Assembly: GCA_003963405.1 (NCBI GenBank)
Contig: RXIY01000096.1
Coordinates: forward strand, 1 to 37,302
DNA: 37,302 bases
Reading direction: 5' to 3'
Source of the DNA: Hyphomicrobiales bacterium
GTDB lineage: Bacteria; Pseudomonadota; Alphaproteobacteria; Rhizobiales; Beijerinckiaceae
This document shows positions 25,088-34,424 of this stretch, piece after piece (within the stretch, counting starts at the first letter, position 1; every line of letters begins with the position of its first letter). The position numbers were made by a program, and so were the translations under genes. The notes beneath the pieces were generated by a model, which had not been told where the DNA came from, made no database searches, and worked only from the letters and a program-made list of their open reading frames with translations.

Positions 25088-26281
25088 ATGAAAAATGCAT
25101 GGCGCGTGCTGATCGGCGCAGTCCTTGGTCTTGGAGCCTTTGGAACCCTGTATTGGGCGTTTCGTCCGACGCCTGCCATTGTTGAGATTGCGACTGTAAC
25201 CGAAGGGACATTCCGGGCGACTGTCGAGGAGGACGGCAAGACCCGAGTCCGCGATCGTTATATAGTGTCCGCGCCTCTTTCTGGCCGTCTGTTGCGGATC
25301 GCAGTCAAAGCCGGGGACGAAATTAAGGCAGACAGCGTCCTCGCATGGATTGTTCCGGCGCAGCCAAGCATTCTCGATCCGAGGTCGCGGCGCGAGGCGC
25401 AGGAAAAGCTAGGCGCCGCGGAGGCGGCGCTCCAAGAGGCGTCCGCTCGTTTGGATCGGGCGCGGGCCATACTGGATCAGGCCAAAACAGATGTGCAGCG
25501 CGTTCGGATTCTCGAGCAACGCGGTTCCGCGACCGCTCAGCGGAGGGAACGGGAGGAGCTCAACCTGCAAACGAGCGAGCGCGAATTCAAAGCGGCGGAG
25601 TTGCGCAAACACGCAACCGAACACGATGTCGAGCTCGCGCGCACCCTGCTTCGGCGCTATGACGACAAAACCCCCGACGAGCGGTGGAAGGTGACGGCGC
25701 CCGTTGATGGACGCGTGCTGCGCGTCGTCCAGGAGAATGAGGCTGTCGTTACGGTAGGTGCGCCTTTGGTGGAAATCGGCGATCCCAGCGACCTGGAAGT
25801 CATTGTTGATTTGCTCACGACCGACGCCGTTAACGTGAAGCCTGGCGCCGACGTTGAGCTGGAGCGATGGGGAGGGCCGGCTGCTCTGCGTGGTCGTGTT
25901 CGACGCGTTGAGCCGGGCGGATTCACCAAAGTGTCCGCCCTTGGCGTGGACGAGCAGCGTGTCTGGGTGATTATCGACATCACGTCTCCCCGCGAGCAAT
26001 GGTCCTCTTTGGGGGACGGGTTTCGGGTCGATGTTCGCATTGAGACCCAGACACTTCCCCAGGTGGTTATCATTCCTGTCGGAGCGTTGTTTCGACGCGA
26101 AAGCGGATGGGCGGTTTTCACCGTGGAAGACGGCGTCGCGCGCGAAAAGCGAGTCGATTTGATCGTCCGCTCAGGTCGACTCGGGGCGGTCAGATCGGGA
26201 TTACACCCAGGGGAACAGGTCATAATCTTCCCCCCAAGCAATTTGACAGAGGGCTCACGCGTCCAGCTCAGGCCGAGCTAG
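25088..26281 (+). CDS. HlyD-family adaptor of the ABC exporter
   Basis: 397 aa; its ATG lies one base after the permease stop. One N-terminal membrane helix (about 7-25) is followed by the first lipoyl half (APLSGRLLRIAVKAGDEI) and a long coiled-coil hairpin (about 95-195, Glu/Ala/Arg-rich). The second lipoyl half (APVDGRVLRVVQENEAVV) and a beta-barrel with IPVGALFRRESGWAVFTV follow. It would link the FtsX-type permease to an outer-membrane channel. This is a free-standing adaptor, in contrast to the adaptors fused to the two P-type ATPases on either side. Confidence 0.93.
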   Translation: MKNAWRVLIGAVLGLGAFGTLYWAFRPTPAIVEIATVTEGTFRATVEEDGKTRVRDRYIVSAPLSGRLLRIAVKAGDEIKADSVLAWIVPAQPSILDPRSRREAQEKLGAAEAALQEASARLDRARAILDQAKTDVQRVRILEQRGSATAQRREREELNLQTSEREFKAAELRKHATEHDVELARTLLRRYDDKTPDERWKVTAPVDGRVLRVVQENEAVVTVGAPLVEIGDPSDLEVIVDLLTTDAVNVKPGADVELERWGGPAALRGRVRRVEPGGFTKVSALGVDEQRVWVIIDITSPREQWSSLGDGFRVDVRIETQTLPQVVIIPVGALFRRESGWAVFTVEDGVAREKRVDLIVRSGRLGAVRSGLHPGEQVIIFPPSNLTEGSRVQLRPS

Positions 26282-26438
26282 CGCGCCGATTATAATCAAT
26301 CGCTGATCTAGCCCCTAAGCGCGAACCTGAGGAGCCGTATCCCCTCGGACTTTCGCATCACAGCAGTTAGGATAGCAGCAAGGAAGGCGAAGTCGGATCG
26401 AGCTTGCAGGCCTGCGGCAGTGCTCGAAGGAGGCGCGG

Positions 26439-27008
26439 ATGCACCAGCTAAAGCTTGTCTTTTGCCTACTATTGTCCGCCGTTGCCCCTTCGGTAAAAGC
26501 CGCCGAAGTTTGTCGAGACATCATCGGTGAGGATCAATCGGTTGAAGTAGCAGCCGGCAAAACCGCCCGAGTGATGTTTTTTCTTCGCGGTCCAGAGGCA
26601 GGGTATATCGAAATATGTAAAATACACGGCCAGAAAACGGAGCTTGTGTTTGCTGCCGCAGCAGAGGCAAGTGGCTGGTATCATGCAGTTGACCTTCCAG
26701 CGGAAACAGCAAAATTCCAGGCAAAGAACTACTCAGCATGGATTGCAGGGCCCATTCCGCATTCGTGGACCGGCGTAAGAAGGAGTTCTACCCCCGATGG
26801 TTACACGTTTAATTGGTTTGAGAACGCGGACGACTCGATCCCGAATATGATTGTCGAATTTTGTCTTCAGGGCGACCCCGAAAAATGCCCGAGCCATTCT
26901 CCCGTGCAGCGGGCGAAGAATTTGGCAGGAATGAGTGAAGACGCACGCAAACGATGGTTGTCGCGCTGGGCGGAGAAGCACGGCTATAAGACGAGCCGAC
27001 CGGATTGA
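26439..27008 (+). CDS. Secreted protein of unknown function
   Basis: 189 aa, with a clear AAGGAGG before the ATG. Residues 1-21 are a signal peptide (KLVFCLLLSAVAPSVKA). The mature part looks like a beta-rich domain with four or five cysteines (VCRDI, EICKI, EFCLQ, EKCPS) and ends in a basic helix (DARKRWLSRWAEKHGY). I do not recognise a family. Its place between the ABC adaptor and the second fused pump, same strand, suggests a periplasmic accessory. Base composition is slightly more AT-rich than its neighbours. Confidence 0.7.
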   Translation: MHQLKLVFCLLLSAVAPSVKAAEVCRDIIGEDQSVEVAAGKTARVMFFLRGPEAGYIEICKIHGQKTELVFAAAAEASGWYHAVDLPAETAKFQAKNYSAWIAGPIPHSWTGVRRSSTPDGYTFNWFENADDSIPNMIVEFCLQGDPEKCPSHSPVQRAKNLAGMSEDARKRWLSRWAEKHGYKTSRPD

Positions 27009-27170
27009 GGAATGTCGCGGCGTGCGTGACCAATGCTGAGCTGAAGGTTTCAATGGTTGGCAGTCCGGTTCGGAGTGCGGAGGCCTCGATCACCCCACGA
27101 GCAGGAGGTTCGCTTGCTAAGTCATGTGGTAACACACCTATCTTCAGGGCCATTGGCGAAGGGCTGAAAA

Positions 27171-30100
27171 ATGGGGAGGCCGGATCGGGATCCCGCGCCG
27201 ACTGGGGGCGACTATTGGTCGAGAGCCCGGGTTCATGCCTTCGCCCGGCTGGCCGCCACTTTCGGCGGGATTTATATTTGTTCCCTTGTGTGGGCGCCGT
27301 TCTTATCGACGTTCACCTGGGCGTTGACGCTGGCGATTCTGTTCGCGCCCGGTCACAAAGCGATCGAGGAGAGGCTGAAAAGCCCAAATCTCGCGGCCGC
27401 CGCTTCTGTGCTAATTGTCGCGCTGATCGTCGTGGCGCCGATGTTCTTCGTCGCCGAGAGACTTGTTAGCGAGGCGGCAGTTAATGCGGATTACATTCAA
27501 CGTCAGATTGCGTCGAGTGATTGGCGACAGATAATCGAGAGGCGCCCCTGGGCCGCTACACTCAGCCACTGGATTGCGGAGGAGATTGACCTCCGAGCGA
27601 TTGTTGGCCAGGTCGCGTCTTGGCTCACGAACATGGGCGCCGCATTTGTTCGGAAGTCAACCGCTGAGCTCATTGGCGCCCTCATTACTTTCTATGCTCT
27701 TTTCTATTTGCTTCGCGATGGGCGCGTTGCGCTGTTGATGATGAAGCGCATTTCGCCGCTAGCTGAATCTGAGACGAACCTCATCAAAACTCGCGTCGCG
27801 GATACGGTTTACGCAATCATATACGGAACCGTCGTCGTTTCCGCCGTACAAGGCGCTTTGGGTGGACTGATGTTTTGGTGGCTGAACCTGCCAACTCCGC
27901 TGCTTTGGGGCTTGGTCATGGGGATTTTGTCAATCGTGCCAATCCTTGGCGCTTTTGTCGTCTGGATTCCAGCGGCGATCGTTCTGGCGCTCGACGGACA
28001 TTGGACCAAGGCGATTATTCTGGCCTCATGGGGCGCTCTGGTCGTCGGCACGGTGGACAATTTCCTTCGCCCCCTACTGATGAGCGGTCGGCTCAAAATC
28101 CATACGTTCACGACCTTCATCTCATTGGTTGGCGGTCTCAACCTCTTCGGTGCGCCCGGGCTCATCCTTGGACCGGTTGCTGCGACGGTAACGATCGCGC
28201 TTCTTAGTTTATGGCGCACGCGTGACGAGACGATGGAAACGATCGATGGCGTTCCACCTACGCCCCCGGCAAGAAAACTATGGCATTGCGCGTCAATCAA
28301 CGAGGTTTTTGACCAGCTCGGCGTTTCGGCGATGGGTCTATCGACGGCGAGAGCGTTAGAACTGCTCGCCGCTCACGGGCCCAACACTCTGAAAGAAACC
28401 AAACCGATTCGGGCATGGGCGATCTTTTTCGCCCAATTTGGCAGCATTCTCATTTGGATCTTGATCGCTGCCGCCGTCTTATCCGGGTTCCTCGGCGACG
28501 AAATGGACGCGATCATCATCTTGGCCATCGTGTTCCTGAACGCCCTTGTCGGATTTTATCAGGAGTTCAGCGCCGAAAAGTCGATTTTAGCATTAACGCG
28601 GATGACCGCTCCTCGCGCGAAAGTATGGCGCGACGGCGCGTTGACGACCATCGCCTCTGCGGAGGTTGTTCCAGGCGATATTTTGGAGCTGGAAGCGGGC
28701 GACCTCGTCGCCGCCGATGCGCGACTGCTGAACGCAGCGTCGCTCGCTTGCGTCGAGTCCGCCTTGACGGGGGAATCGGAAGCCGTCGCCAAGAGCGCCG
28801 AAACATTAGATCAAACCGACCTTCCGATCGGCGACCGCAAAAACATGGTTTTCATGGGGACCAGCATTGCGACTGGCTCGGGTCAAGCGGTTGTGGTCGC
28901 TACCGCGATGCAGACTGAGTTCGGCGCTATTGCCTCTCTCCTTGGCGAAGCGGGCGAGGATGCCGGAACCCCACTTCAGCAGAGGTTGGAAGTTTTCGGG
29001 CGCGTCCTGCTCTGGGCCACACTCGCGATCGCCTCGCTGCTGTTCGGACTGGGAGTTTGGCGGGGCGGGGATGCGCTTGAACTCTTCATGACGTCGGTCA
29101 GCCTCGCTGTTGCGGCGATACCTGAGAGTTTGCCGGCTGTCGTCACTGCGGCGCTTTCCCTAGGCGTGATGCAGATGTCGCGACGTGGCGCTTTGGTTCG
29201 AAGACTTGCGTCTGTCGAAACACTCGGGTCGACGAATGTAATCTGTACCGACAAGACGGGGACTCTCACGGTCGGACAAATGACCGTGCGGCGTCTATTT
29301 GTTGCCGGGCGGACTTATGAAGTCACGGGTGAGGGCTATGGCCCCGAAGGCGATATCCGCTTTGAAGGTAAGGCTATTGATTCCGGTTTCGGTGGTTTGA
29401 GAGTCCTCGGTGAGATTCTCGTCGGGTGCAATAGCGCTAGTTTAGAGCGAGAGGACGACGCTTGGAAGGTAATCGGCGATCCAACGGAAGGCGCACTCCT
29501 CTCGGCTGGGCGAAAAGCGGGGGTCGACAGAGACAGCCTGGAACAAGAGCAGCCGAAAATTTTCGAGATCCCATTTGACTCGGACCGCAAACTCCACTCG
29601 GTTGTCCGTCGCCTGCCCGAGGGGCGGCTGCGCGTCTTAACGAATGGCGCGCCTGAACTTTTGCTCGAACGTTGCTCGCACATTTTTGGCGAGTCAGGCG
29701 TGCGTCAGATAACGGCTTCCGACCGGGAGGAGATCGCGCGCCGGAACGCTGAATTTGCAGGTGGCGCCTTGCGCGTCCTCGGATCGGCGTTTCGGGATTT
29801 CGATGCCATCACCCTCGATCCATTTGGGTCGCAGACGGTCGAATGTGATCTCGTATTCGTCGGGCTGTCCGGGCTATTCGACCCGCCGAGACCGGAGGCG
29901 AAGGACGCCATCGCCAAGTGCCGAAGCGCAGGCGTTCGCGTCGTGGTCATTACCGGTGACCATCCCCACACCGCGACCGCCATTGGTCGTGACCTCGGGC
30001 TGGATGCCGAAGGCCGCGTTTTGTCCGGCGTCGAGCTGGACAAGTTGACGGACGAGGGCCTCGCGAAAGAAGCGCCGAATACCGCAATCTATGCCCGGGT

Positions 30101-31970
30101 GAGCGCCGAGCATAAGCTAAGGATCATTAAAGCGTGGCAAGCGAATAAGGCAGTCGTCGCCATGACGGGGGACGGCGTAAACGACGCGCCCGCAATAAAA
30201 GGAGCCGATATTGGCGTCGCGATGGGGCGAGCCGGCACGGAGGTGACGAAGCAAGCCTCCGACATGGTCATTACCGACGACAACTTTGCGACCATAGTCG
30301 CGGCCATAGAAGAGGGTCGCGGGATCTATGAAAACATCCGAAAGACGCTTTTATATCTTCTAGCCTGCAATTCCGGCGAACTGCTTTTGATGACGATCTG
30401 CATCATCATTGGCTTGCCTGCGCCGCTCCTCCCAATTCATTTGCTGTGGATCAACCTTATTACGGACGGTCCGCCGGCGTTATGCCTTGCTGCGGATCGG
30501 GTCGACGCCTCGGTTATGAGCAAGCATCCGCGTGAGCGGAACAAGGAAATCGCCGATGAAGAATTTCTTTGGACGATGTTGCTTGTCGCGGCGCCGACGG
30601 CCGGCGTGTCATTCGCCGCTTATGCCTACGGTCTCTATTCCGCGGATTTAGAAATTGCCCGCACCTACGCTTTTATGGCGATGATCTTTGCCCAGCTTTT
30701 CACTTCCCTGGGCGTGCGGAGCCGAGCGCCAATCTGGCGCCAGAGCTTGTTTTCGAACATCGCCCTTCTGATGGTAATCGTCGTATCGATCTCCATGCAG
30801 ATCTCGATACAGCAAAACCACTTTCTTGCAGACCTCCTCAAGACAGCGCCGATTCCATTCAAAGACACGGTCAAATTGTTGACGGTCGCCCTCATGCCTC
30901 TGCTCGCACTGGAAACTGTTAAATTTCTTCAGTCCCTTTTTGACGGGGAGAGGACGGACCGTCTGGGATTCGCCTCGGACCGAGACGAAAGTGATTTTGA
31001 TCGAACTGAACCGACGATCTTTGCTCGAAAGAACGGAGCCGTAGAGACGACTGGGCGCGGCTTGGATTTGGTAAGAGGCTCAGCGATCGGCGTGTTCGCC
31101 ATCATGATGGTTATCGGAGGATGTGTTTATTGGTCCTGGCGACAAGCGCCCGGTATCCAATCCGCTGAAAACGAAGCGCGTGGATTGGTAACCAGTAAAC
31201 TTACGGCGATTGGCGCTGTCAGCACAGAAAGTGCGTCTCCAGTTGTGGCGGCTGCGCCAGGCATAATCGAAACCCTCTATTGCGATGTCGGTGTGAGAGT
31301 TGTCGCCGGTCAGCTATGCGCGAAAATTGATCCGCGGCCCTACCAAGCTGTTGTGGAGCGCGCAAGAGCGAATCTTGCGGCGGCAAGAGCAAAATTTGAA
31401 ACGGACGCGGCGGGGCTTGCGCGCGCGAAATCGGCGCTCGAGCGCAATCAGGCGCTCGCGCAACGCCGCGCCGCAACACGCCGCACGTTGGTTGGTTACG
31501 AAGGCGCCTATAAACGAGCGTTGGCGAAAGCTAAACGTGACGAGGATCTAATCGCCCAACTTCAATCGGAGGTGAACGCCGCCGAAATCGAGCGCGAAAA
31601 AACGAATATCGTTTCTCCGGTTGAAGGCACGGTAATTTCCCGATCCACCGAAATCGGCATGAGAGTAACGGCGGGCTCAGTTGACGCCCCGCTGTTTCTC
31701 ATCGCCTTAGTAAATGCGGAGCTCAAGGCTCAATTTGACGTGAATGACGCCAGCGAGATCAAGATTGGGGACCCGGTCTCCGTCACGGTCGACCACCTGC
31801 CGAACCGCATTTTTCAGGGGACGGTTAAAAGTGTCCTTGAATTGTCGCAGACGACGCTGGGCAATAGGCCCTACAACGTCGTCGTCAGCGCGCCAAATCC
31901 GGAGGCTTTGCTTGTCCCGGGGATGAAGGCGACAGTCCGAATTGCGATCAATCGGCAGAAAGATATATAG
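27171..31970 (+). CDS. PerM/AI-2E-type permease fused to P2A (Ca2+-type) ATPase and HlyD-like adaptor
   Basis: 1599 aa, one continuous frame; AAGGG precedes the ATG. Residues about 20-350 are a PerM/AI-2E transporter-like membrane domain (GLVMGILSIVPILGAFVVW, then LFGAPGLILGPV). Residues about 370-1290 are a full P2-type ATPase: cation-ATPase N-domain (WHCASINEVF), TGES (about 532), DKTGTLT with Asp694, and MTGDGVNDAP (about 1000). Residues matching the SERCA Ca2+ sites are kept: Glu652 (IPESLP), Asn1067 and Glu1070 (CNSGELL), Asn1095, Thr1098 and Asp1099 (INLITDG). A last membrane helix (about 1303-1323) leads to a HlyD-like adaptor (about 1330-1595): AAAPGIIETLYCDVG, coiled coil, SPVEGTVISRST. 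The adaptor shares CD-G-V-AGQ-CA-ID-RPY spacing with the other fused pump. Predicted role: Ca2+ or Mn2+ export across the periplasm; inferred. Confidence 0.92.
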   Translation: MGRPDRDPAPTGGDYWSRARVHAFARLAATFGGIYICSLVWAPFLSTFTWALTLAILFAPGHKAIEERLKSPNLAAAASVLIVALIVVAPMFFVAERLVSEAAVNADYIQRQIASSDWRQIIERRPWAATLSHWIAEEIDLRAIVGQVASWLTNMGAAFVRKSTAELIGALITFYALFYLLRDGRVALLMMKRISPLAESETNLIKTRVADTVYAIIYGTVVVSAVQGALGGLMFWWLNLPTPLLWGLVMGILSIVPILGAFVVWIPAAIVLALDGHWTKAIILASWGALVVGTVDNFLRPLLMSGRLKIHTFTTFISLVGGLNLFGAPGLILGPVAATVTIALLSLWRTRDETMETIDGVPPTPPARKLWHCASINEVFDQLGVSAMGLSTARALELLAAHGPNTLKETKPIRAWAIFFAQFGSILIWILIAAAVLSGFLGDEMDAIIILAIVFLNALVGFYQEFSAEKSILALTRMTAPRAKVWRDGALTTIASAEVVPGDILELEAGDLVAADARLLNAASLACVESALTGESEAVAKSAETLDQTDLPIGDRKNMVFMGTSIATGSGQAVVVATAMQTEFGAIASLLGEAGEDAGTPLQQRLEVFGRVLLWATLAIASLLFGLGVWRGGDALELFMTSVSLAVAAIPESLPAVVTAALSLGVMQMSRRGALVRRLASVETLGSTNVICTDKTGTLTVGQMTVRRLFVAGRTYEVTGEGYGPEGDIRFEGKAIDSGFGGLRVLGEILVGCNSASLEREDDAWKVIGDPTEGALLSAGRKAGVDRDSLEQEQPKIFEIPFDSDRKLHSVVRRLPEGRLRVLTNGAPELLLERCSHIFGESGVRQITASDREEIARRNAEFAGGALRVLGSAFRDFDAITLDPFGSQTVECDLVFVGLSGLFDPPRPEAKDAIAKCRSAGVRVVVITGDHPHTATAIGRDLGLDAEGRVLSGVELDKLTDEGLAKEAPNTAIYARVSAEHKLRIIKAWQANKAVVAMTGDGVNDAPAIKGADIGVAMGRAGTEVTKQASDMVITDDNFATIVAAIEEGRGIYENIRKTLLYLLACNSGELLLMTICIIIGLPAPLLPIHLLWINLITDGPPALCLAADRVDASVMSKHPRERNKEIADEEFLWTMLLVAAPTAGVSFAAYAYGLYSADLEIARTYAFMAMIFAQLFTSLGVRSRAPIWRQSLFSNIALLMVIVVSISMQISIQQNHFLADLLKTAPIPFKDTVKLLTVALMPLLALETVKFLQSLFDGERTDRLGFASDRDESDFDRTEPTIFARKNGAVETTGRGLDLVRGSAIGVFAIMMVIGGCVYWSWRQAPGIQSAENEARGLVTSKLTAIGAVSTESASPVVAAAPGIIETLYCDVGVRVVAGQLCAKIDPRPYQAVVERARANLAAARAKFETDAAGLARAKSALERNQALAQRRAATRRTLVGYEGAYKRALAKAKRDEDLIAQLQSEVNAAEIEREKTNIVSPVEGTVISRSTEIGMRVTAGSVDAPLFLIALVNAELKAQFDVNDASEIKIGDPVSVTVDHLPNRIFQGTVKSVLELSQTTLGNRPYNVVVSAPNPEALLVPGMKATVRIAINRQKDI

Positions 31971-32382
31971 AGCGCAACATCTCGCCTCCATTTCCCATTT
32001 TTCCAGCGGCGCCTGGCGAGCGCATCAATTAGTCAGGGACCAGGTCCATTCCGGTCTCTGCCTTCGGAGACATTCTTTTCCCGCGCTCTTGACGGGCTCG
32101 CGCGGAATGGCTCCGGTCGAACCGTGCCGGTGGAGCGCGAATTCGAGTCCCTGCTGACGTTGAGCCGGGCTACGTCGAGCGGGCCGACGAGCTGATATCG
32201 AGGATACCCAAAATTACAGGATCACGCGCGAGGCGCACTCCATAGCCGGCTGGTTCGAAGGCTACCTGCCGCGGATGCGATTCGGCCAGGGCAACGGCAA
32301 GAAACGCTCGTCGAGCCAAGGCCTCATCGGTCTGTCCATGACAGGCTCGCTCTGCGCCCTTCGGCAAATCACGAATTTTTTC
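31971..32382 (+). other. Gap with degraded coding-like sequence
   Basis: No intact gene. Between about 32050 and 32360 the plus strand has coding-looking pieces in shifting frames: VPVEREFESLLTLSR, then after a frame change YVERADELI, then DIEDTQNYRITREAHSIAGW followed by FEGYLPRMRFGQG. They read like one decayed gene of a family I do not recognise. Its 3' end runs into the antisense of the diheme cytochrome gene. Confidence 0.4.
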
Positions 32383-32880
32383 TCAATCATCGTCGAACGA
32401 GCCTTGTTCGGCGCCCTTGTGGCAAGCCTTGCAGTCGCCTTTGAATTTTGCGCCGTTCTCCGCAAGAGCAGCCGGACCAACCCGGTTTCTCTTTTCATGT
32501 TTGCGTTTCCACCACGGTAGGTCGGTGATACGCGCCGGCGTGACCTCTGGATTGAGATCGCGCAGCAATTTCGCACCGATGCCTCCCGTGTCAGCGGCAT
32601 TGCCGACAAGGTAGCCGGCAATCGCTTTGGTCGTCGCGTCGTCGAGCGAAGCGTTCTCGCCAAAATGGTTGTTAAGATTGGCGACGATCGAGGACCACGA
32701 GCGGGCGGGTAGAAGTGCGGGCGGATACAGCATATGGCAGGCCGCGCATTCCTTGGCGACGGTCTTGTCTCGCACTGGGGTAAGGCTCAACCCATCGGCC
32801 ATTAGCGACTGTGCGCCGAAAGCAACGCCAGACAACGCGGCTACGACGGCGATCGTTCCGGAATTCACATGGCGGCCCAT
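32383..32880 (-). CDS. dhc: Diheme cytochrome c (DHC family)
   Basis: 165 aa from ATG 32880, with GAGGAG seven bases upstream. A signal peptide covers about residues 1-28. Two c-type heme sites are present: CAACH at 45-49 and CKACH at 150-154. The spacing and the PWWKRKHEKRNRV stretch fit the DHC diheme cytochrome family. In Rhodobacter sphaeroides and Shewanella, DHC is encoded with SHP and a cytochrome b and can reduce SHP. The same three-gene set is present here, on one strand. Confidence 0.88.
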   Translation of the reverse strand: MGRHVNSGTIAVVAALSGVAFGAQSLMADGLSLTPVRDKTVAKECAACHMLYPPALLPARSWSSIVANLNNHFGENASLDDATTKAIAGYLVGNAADTGGIGAKLLRDLNPEVTPARITDLPWWKRKHEKRNRVGPAALAENGAKFKGDCKACHKGAEQGSFDDD

Positions 32881-32896
32881 TAGTGATCTCCTCAGA

Positions 32897-33298
32897 TCAG
32901 ATGGCAAGCAGGAACGCGAGGATGTCGGATTTCTCCTGAGCGGAACATTCCCGACCGAGAACGTCCGAACAATTTCTCTTGAACCATTTCTCTACCTCCG
33001 CCCGATCGGTAAAGCGATTGGGCGCGGCGGAAGCCGCCATCGGTCCAATCGTTTTGCCTGCGCGCGTCTTGCCCGGGCCGGAAAGATTGGTGGTATGGCA
33101 GGAGATGCAGGACGGCGATTCGGCCTTTCCTCCGGCATGGGTGGCGAAAAACAGGGCTTTGCCGCGCGCCGCATCGCCTTTGACGATGGCCGCATAGGTC
33201 TCGAAAAGGGCTTTTTGCGCGGGGTTCAGCGCCGCGGCCGACGTGGTCAAGAAAGCCAATGCCGCGGCGGCAAGAATGATGGGTTTGGAGACCGACAT
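32897..33298 (-). CDS. shp: SHP-like oxygen-binding cytochrome c (DUF1924)
   Basis: 133 aa from ATG 33298; the longer frame to 33343 is disfavoured because the signal peptide starts here (residues 1-23, ILAAAALAFLTTSAAA). The heme site is CISCH at 64-68. WFKRNC carries Asn109, matching the unusual Asn axial ligand of Rhodobacter SHP, and Cys110/Cys118 can form its disulfide. SHP binds oxygen and NO-type ligands at the heme and is a terminal acceptor for DHC electrons. Sits between cytochrome b561 and the diheme cytochrome gene, 16 bases upstream of the latter. Confidence 0.85.
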   Translation of the reverse strand: MSVSKPIILAAAALAFLTTSAAALNPAQKALFETYAAIVKGDAARGKALFFATHAGGKAESPSCISCHTTNLSGPGKTRAGKTIGPMAASAAPNRFTDRAEVEKWFKRNCSDVLGRECSAQEKSDILAFLLAI

Positions 33299-33376
33299 GA
33301 TGGGGCCCTCGTTGGCTATGTCGTTTGCAGAATTATCGTGCAAGAGCGACGGGAGTTGCGCGCGGTTTCGAGGGGA

Positions 33377-33943
33377 TTATTCGTCACGAGGCGCGCGCTT
33401 GCGGCCTGTAAACATTGACAGGACTAGGTTTTCGCCATGCTCGATGGAGGCGACAAAGACGCCGAGAAGATGCAGACCGATTAATGCGAGCATGATCGTC
33501 ACGGCGCCTTCATGCGCTTCCTCGACCCATTTCTGTCCCCAGAATGCGTCCATCGTCAGCATGATGCCGGTGGCCGAGACCGCGAGGAGCGTCAACATCA
33601 GCACGATCACCATAAGGCCGCCGGCGGGATTGTGACCGACGTAGCGCTTTGCCTGGAGCCTGGCGGAATCGAAGACAAATCGCGCCACTTCCCGACGCGA
33701 AAAGCAAAAATCGCGAAAGCGCGCATGCTCGGATCCGACGAATCCCCACAAAATACGCAGCGCGACAAGCGCTAAAACGGTATAGCCTGCGCTTTGATGG
33801 ACAATCTCGTAGATGTCCTTCGTGGCGAAAGCGATCACGAACATACCGACGAGCGCCCAGTGGAATACGCGCACGAACGGATCCCAGACCTTCACGTCGG
33901 ATCCTTGAGTAAAGAGTTCGCTTTCCGCGACCCGCTGTGTCAT
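33377..33943 (-). CDS. Cytochrome b561-type membrane protein
   Basis: 188 aa from ATG 33943, with GAGAGGA upstream. Four membrane helices are visible with heme-ligand histidines: VFHWALVGMF, YEIVHQSAGYTVLALVALR (with ILWGFVG), MVIVLMLTLLAVSATGIML, and HEGAVTIMLALIGLHLLGV. This is the Ni-hydrogenase/cytochrome b561 fold that carries electrons across the inner membrane. In SHP clusters it is thought to feed quinol electrons to DHC and SHP. First or second gene of the minus-strand cytochrome operon. Confidence 0.92.
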   Translation of the reverse strand: MTQRVAESELFTQGSDVKVWDPFVRVFHWALVGMFVIAFATKDIYEIVHQSAGYTVLALVALRILWGFVGSEHARFRDFCFSRREVARFVFDSARLQAKRYVGHNPAGGLMVIVLMLTLLAVSATGIMLTMDAFWGQKWVEEAHEGAVTIMLALIGLHLLGVFVASIEHGENLVLSMFTGRKRAPRDE

Positions 33944-34043
33944 CGGGGTTATCCTCTCAAATAGAAAAAGCGCAGGATGGAGCGGTGAAGGCAAGCGCCG
34001 GCCCCCCCAGTGCCTTATTACGCACCGGCCTTGCTCGCTCGTC

Positions 34044-34331
34044 TCACTTGAGGACTGTCGACGCCAGTTGGGCGGTCGTCGGATCGTAGAAAAGTTCGAA
34101 GCGCTTGCCGTCCTTGGTGGCGTAGACCTCGTAACAACTGCCTGATACTTTGGATTTCATGATCAAATAGCCATCCGACTTCACTTTGGCTTCAACATCC
34201 TCGATCTTCATCCACGAAGCTTGGGGAGACTTGGTGCAGCCTGCCGGGTAGCTGCCTGCGTAGGCAGAGCTCGCAGTGAAGGTGAGAACCGTGGCAATGA
34301 GGAGGTTCGAGAGGATGTTTGAGCGGCTCAT
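34044..34331 (-). CDS. PepSY-like periplasmic protein
   Basis: 95 aa from ATG 34331, with GGAAGGA upstream; the longer frame to 34502 crosses the divergent gene's start. Residues 1-24 are a signal peptide (LLIATVLTFTASSAYA). The mature part has the PepSY-like strand pattern (MKIEDVEAKVKSDGYLIMKS, CYEVYATKDGKRFELFYDPTTAQL). Likely a small inhibitor or sensor of the cytochrome/two-component locus; that role is inferred from its position 100 bases upstream of the cytochrome b gene and divergent from a second PepSY gene. Confidence 0.8.
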   Translation of the reverse strand: MSRSNILSNLLIATVLTFTASSAYAGSYPAGCTKSPQASWMKIEDVEAKVKSDGYLIMKSKVSGSCYEVYATKDGKRFELFYDPTTAQLASTVLK

Positions 34332-34424
34332 GATCGCTTGTCCTTCCGCTTTTGGGCTATCTGCGGTCATTCGACCGATGGCCTGACAGTAAAAGAGGCC
34401 GCCCCGCATCCGCCTGACGCCCGA

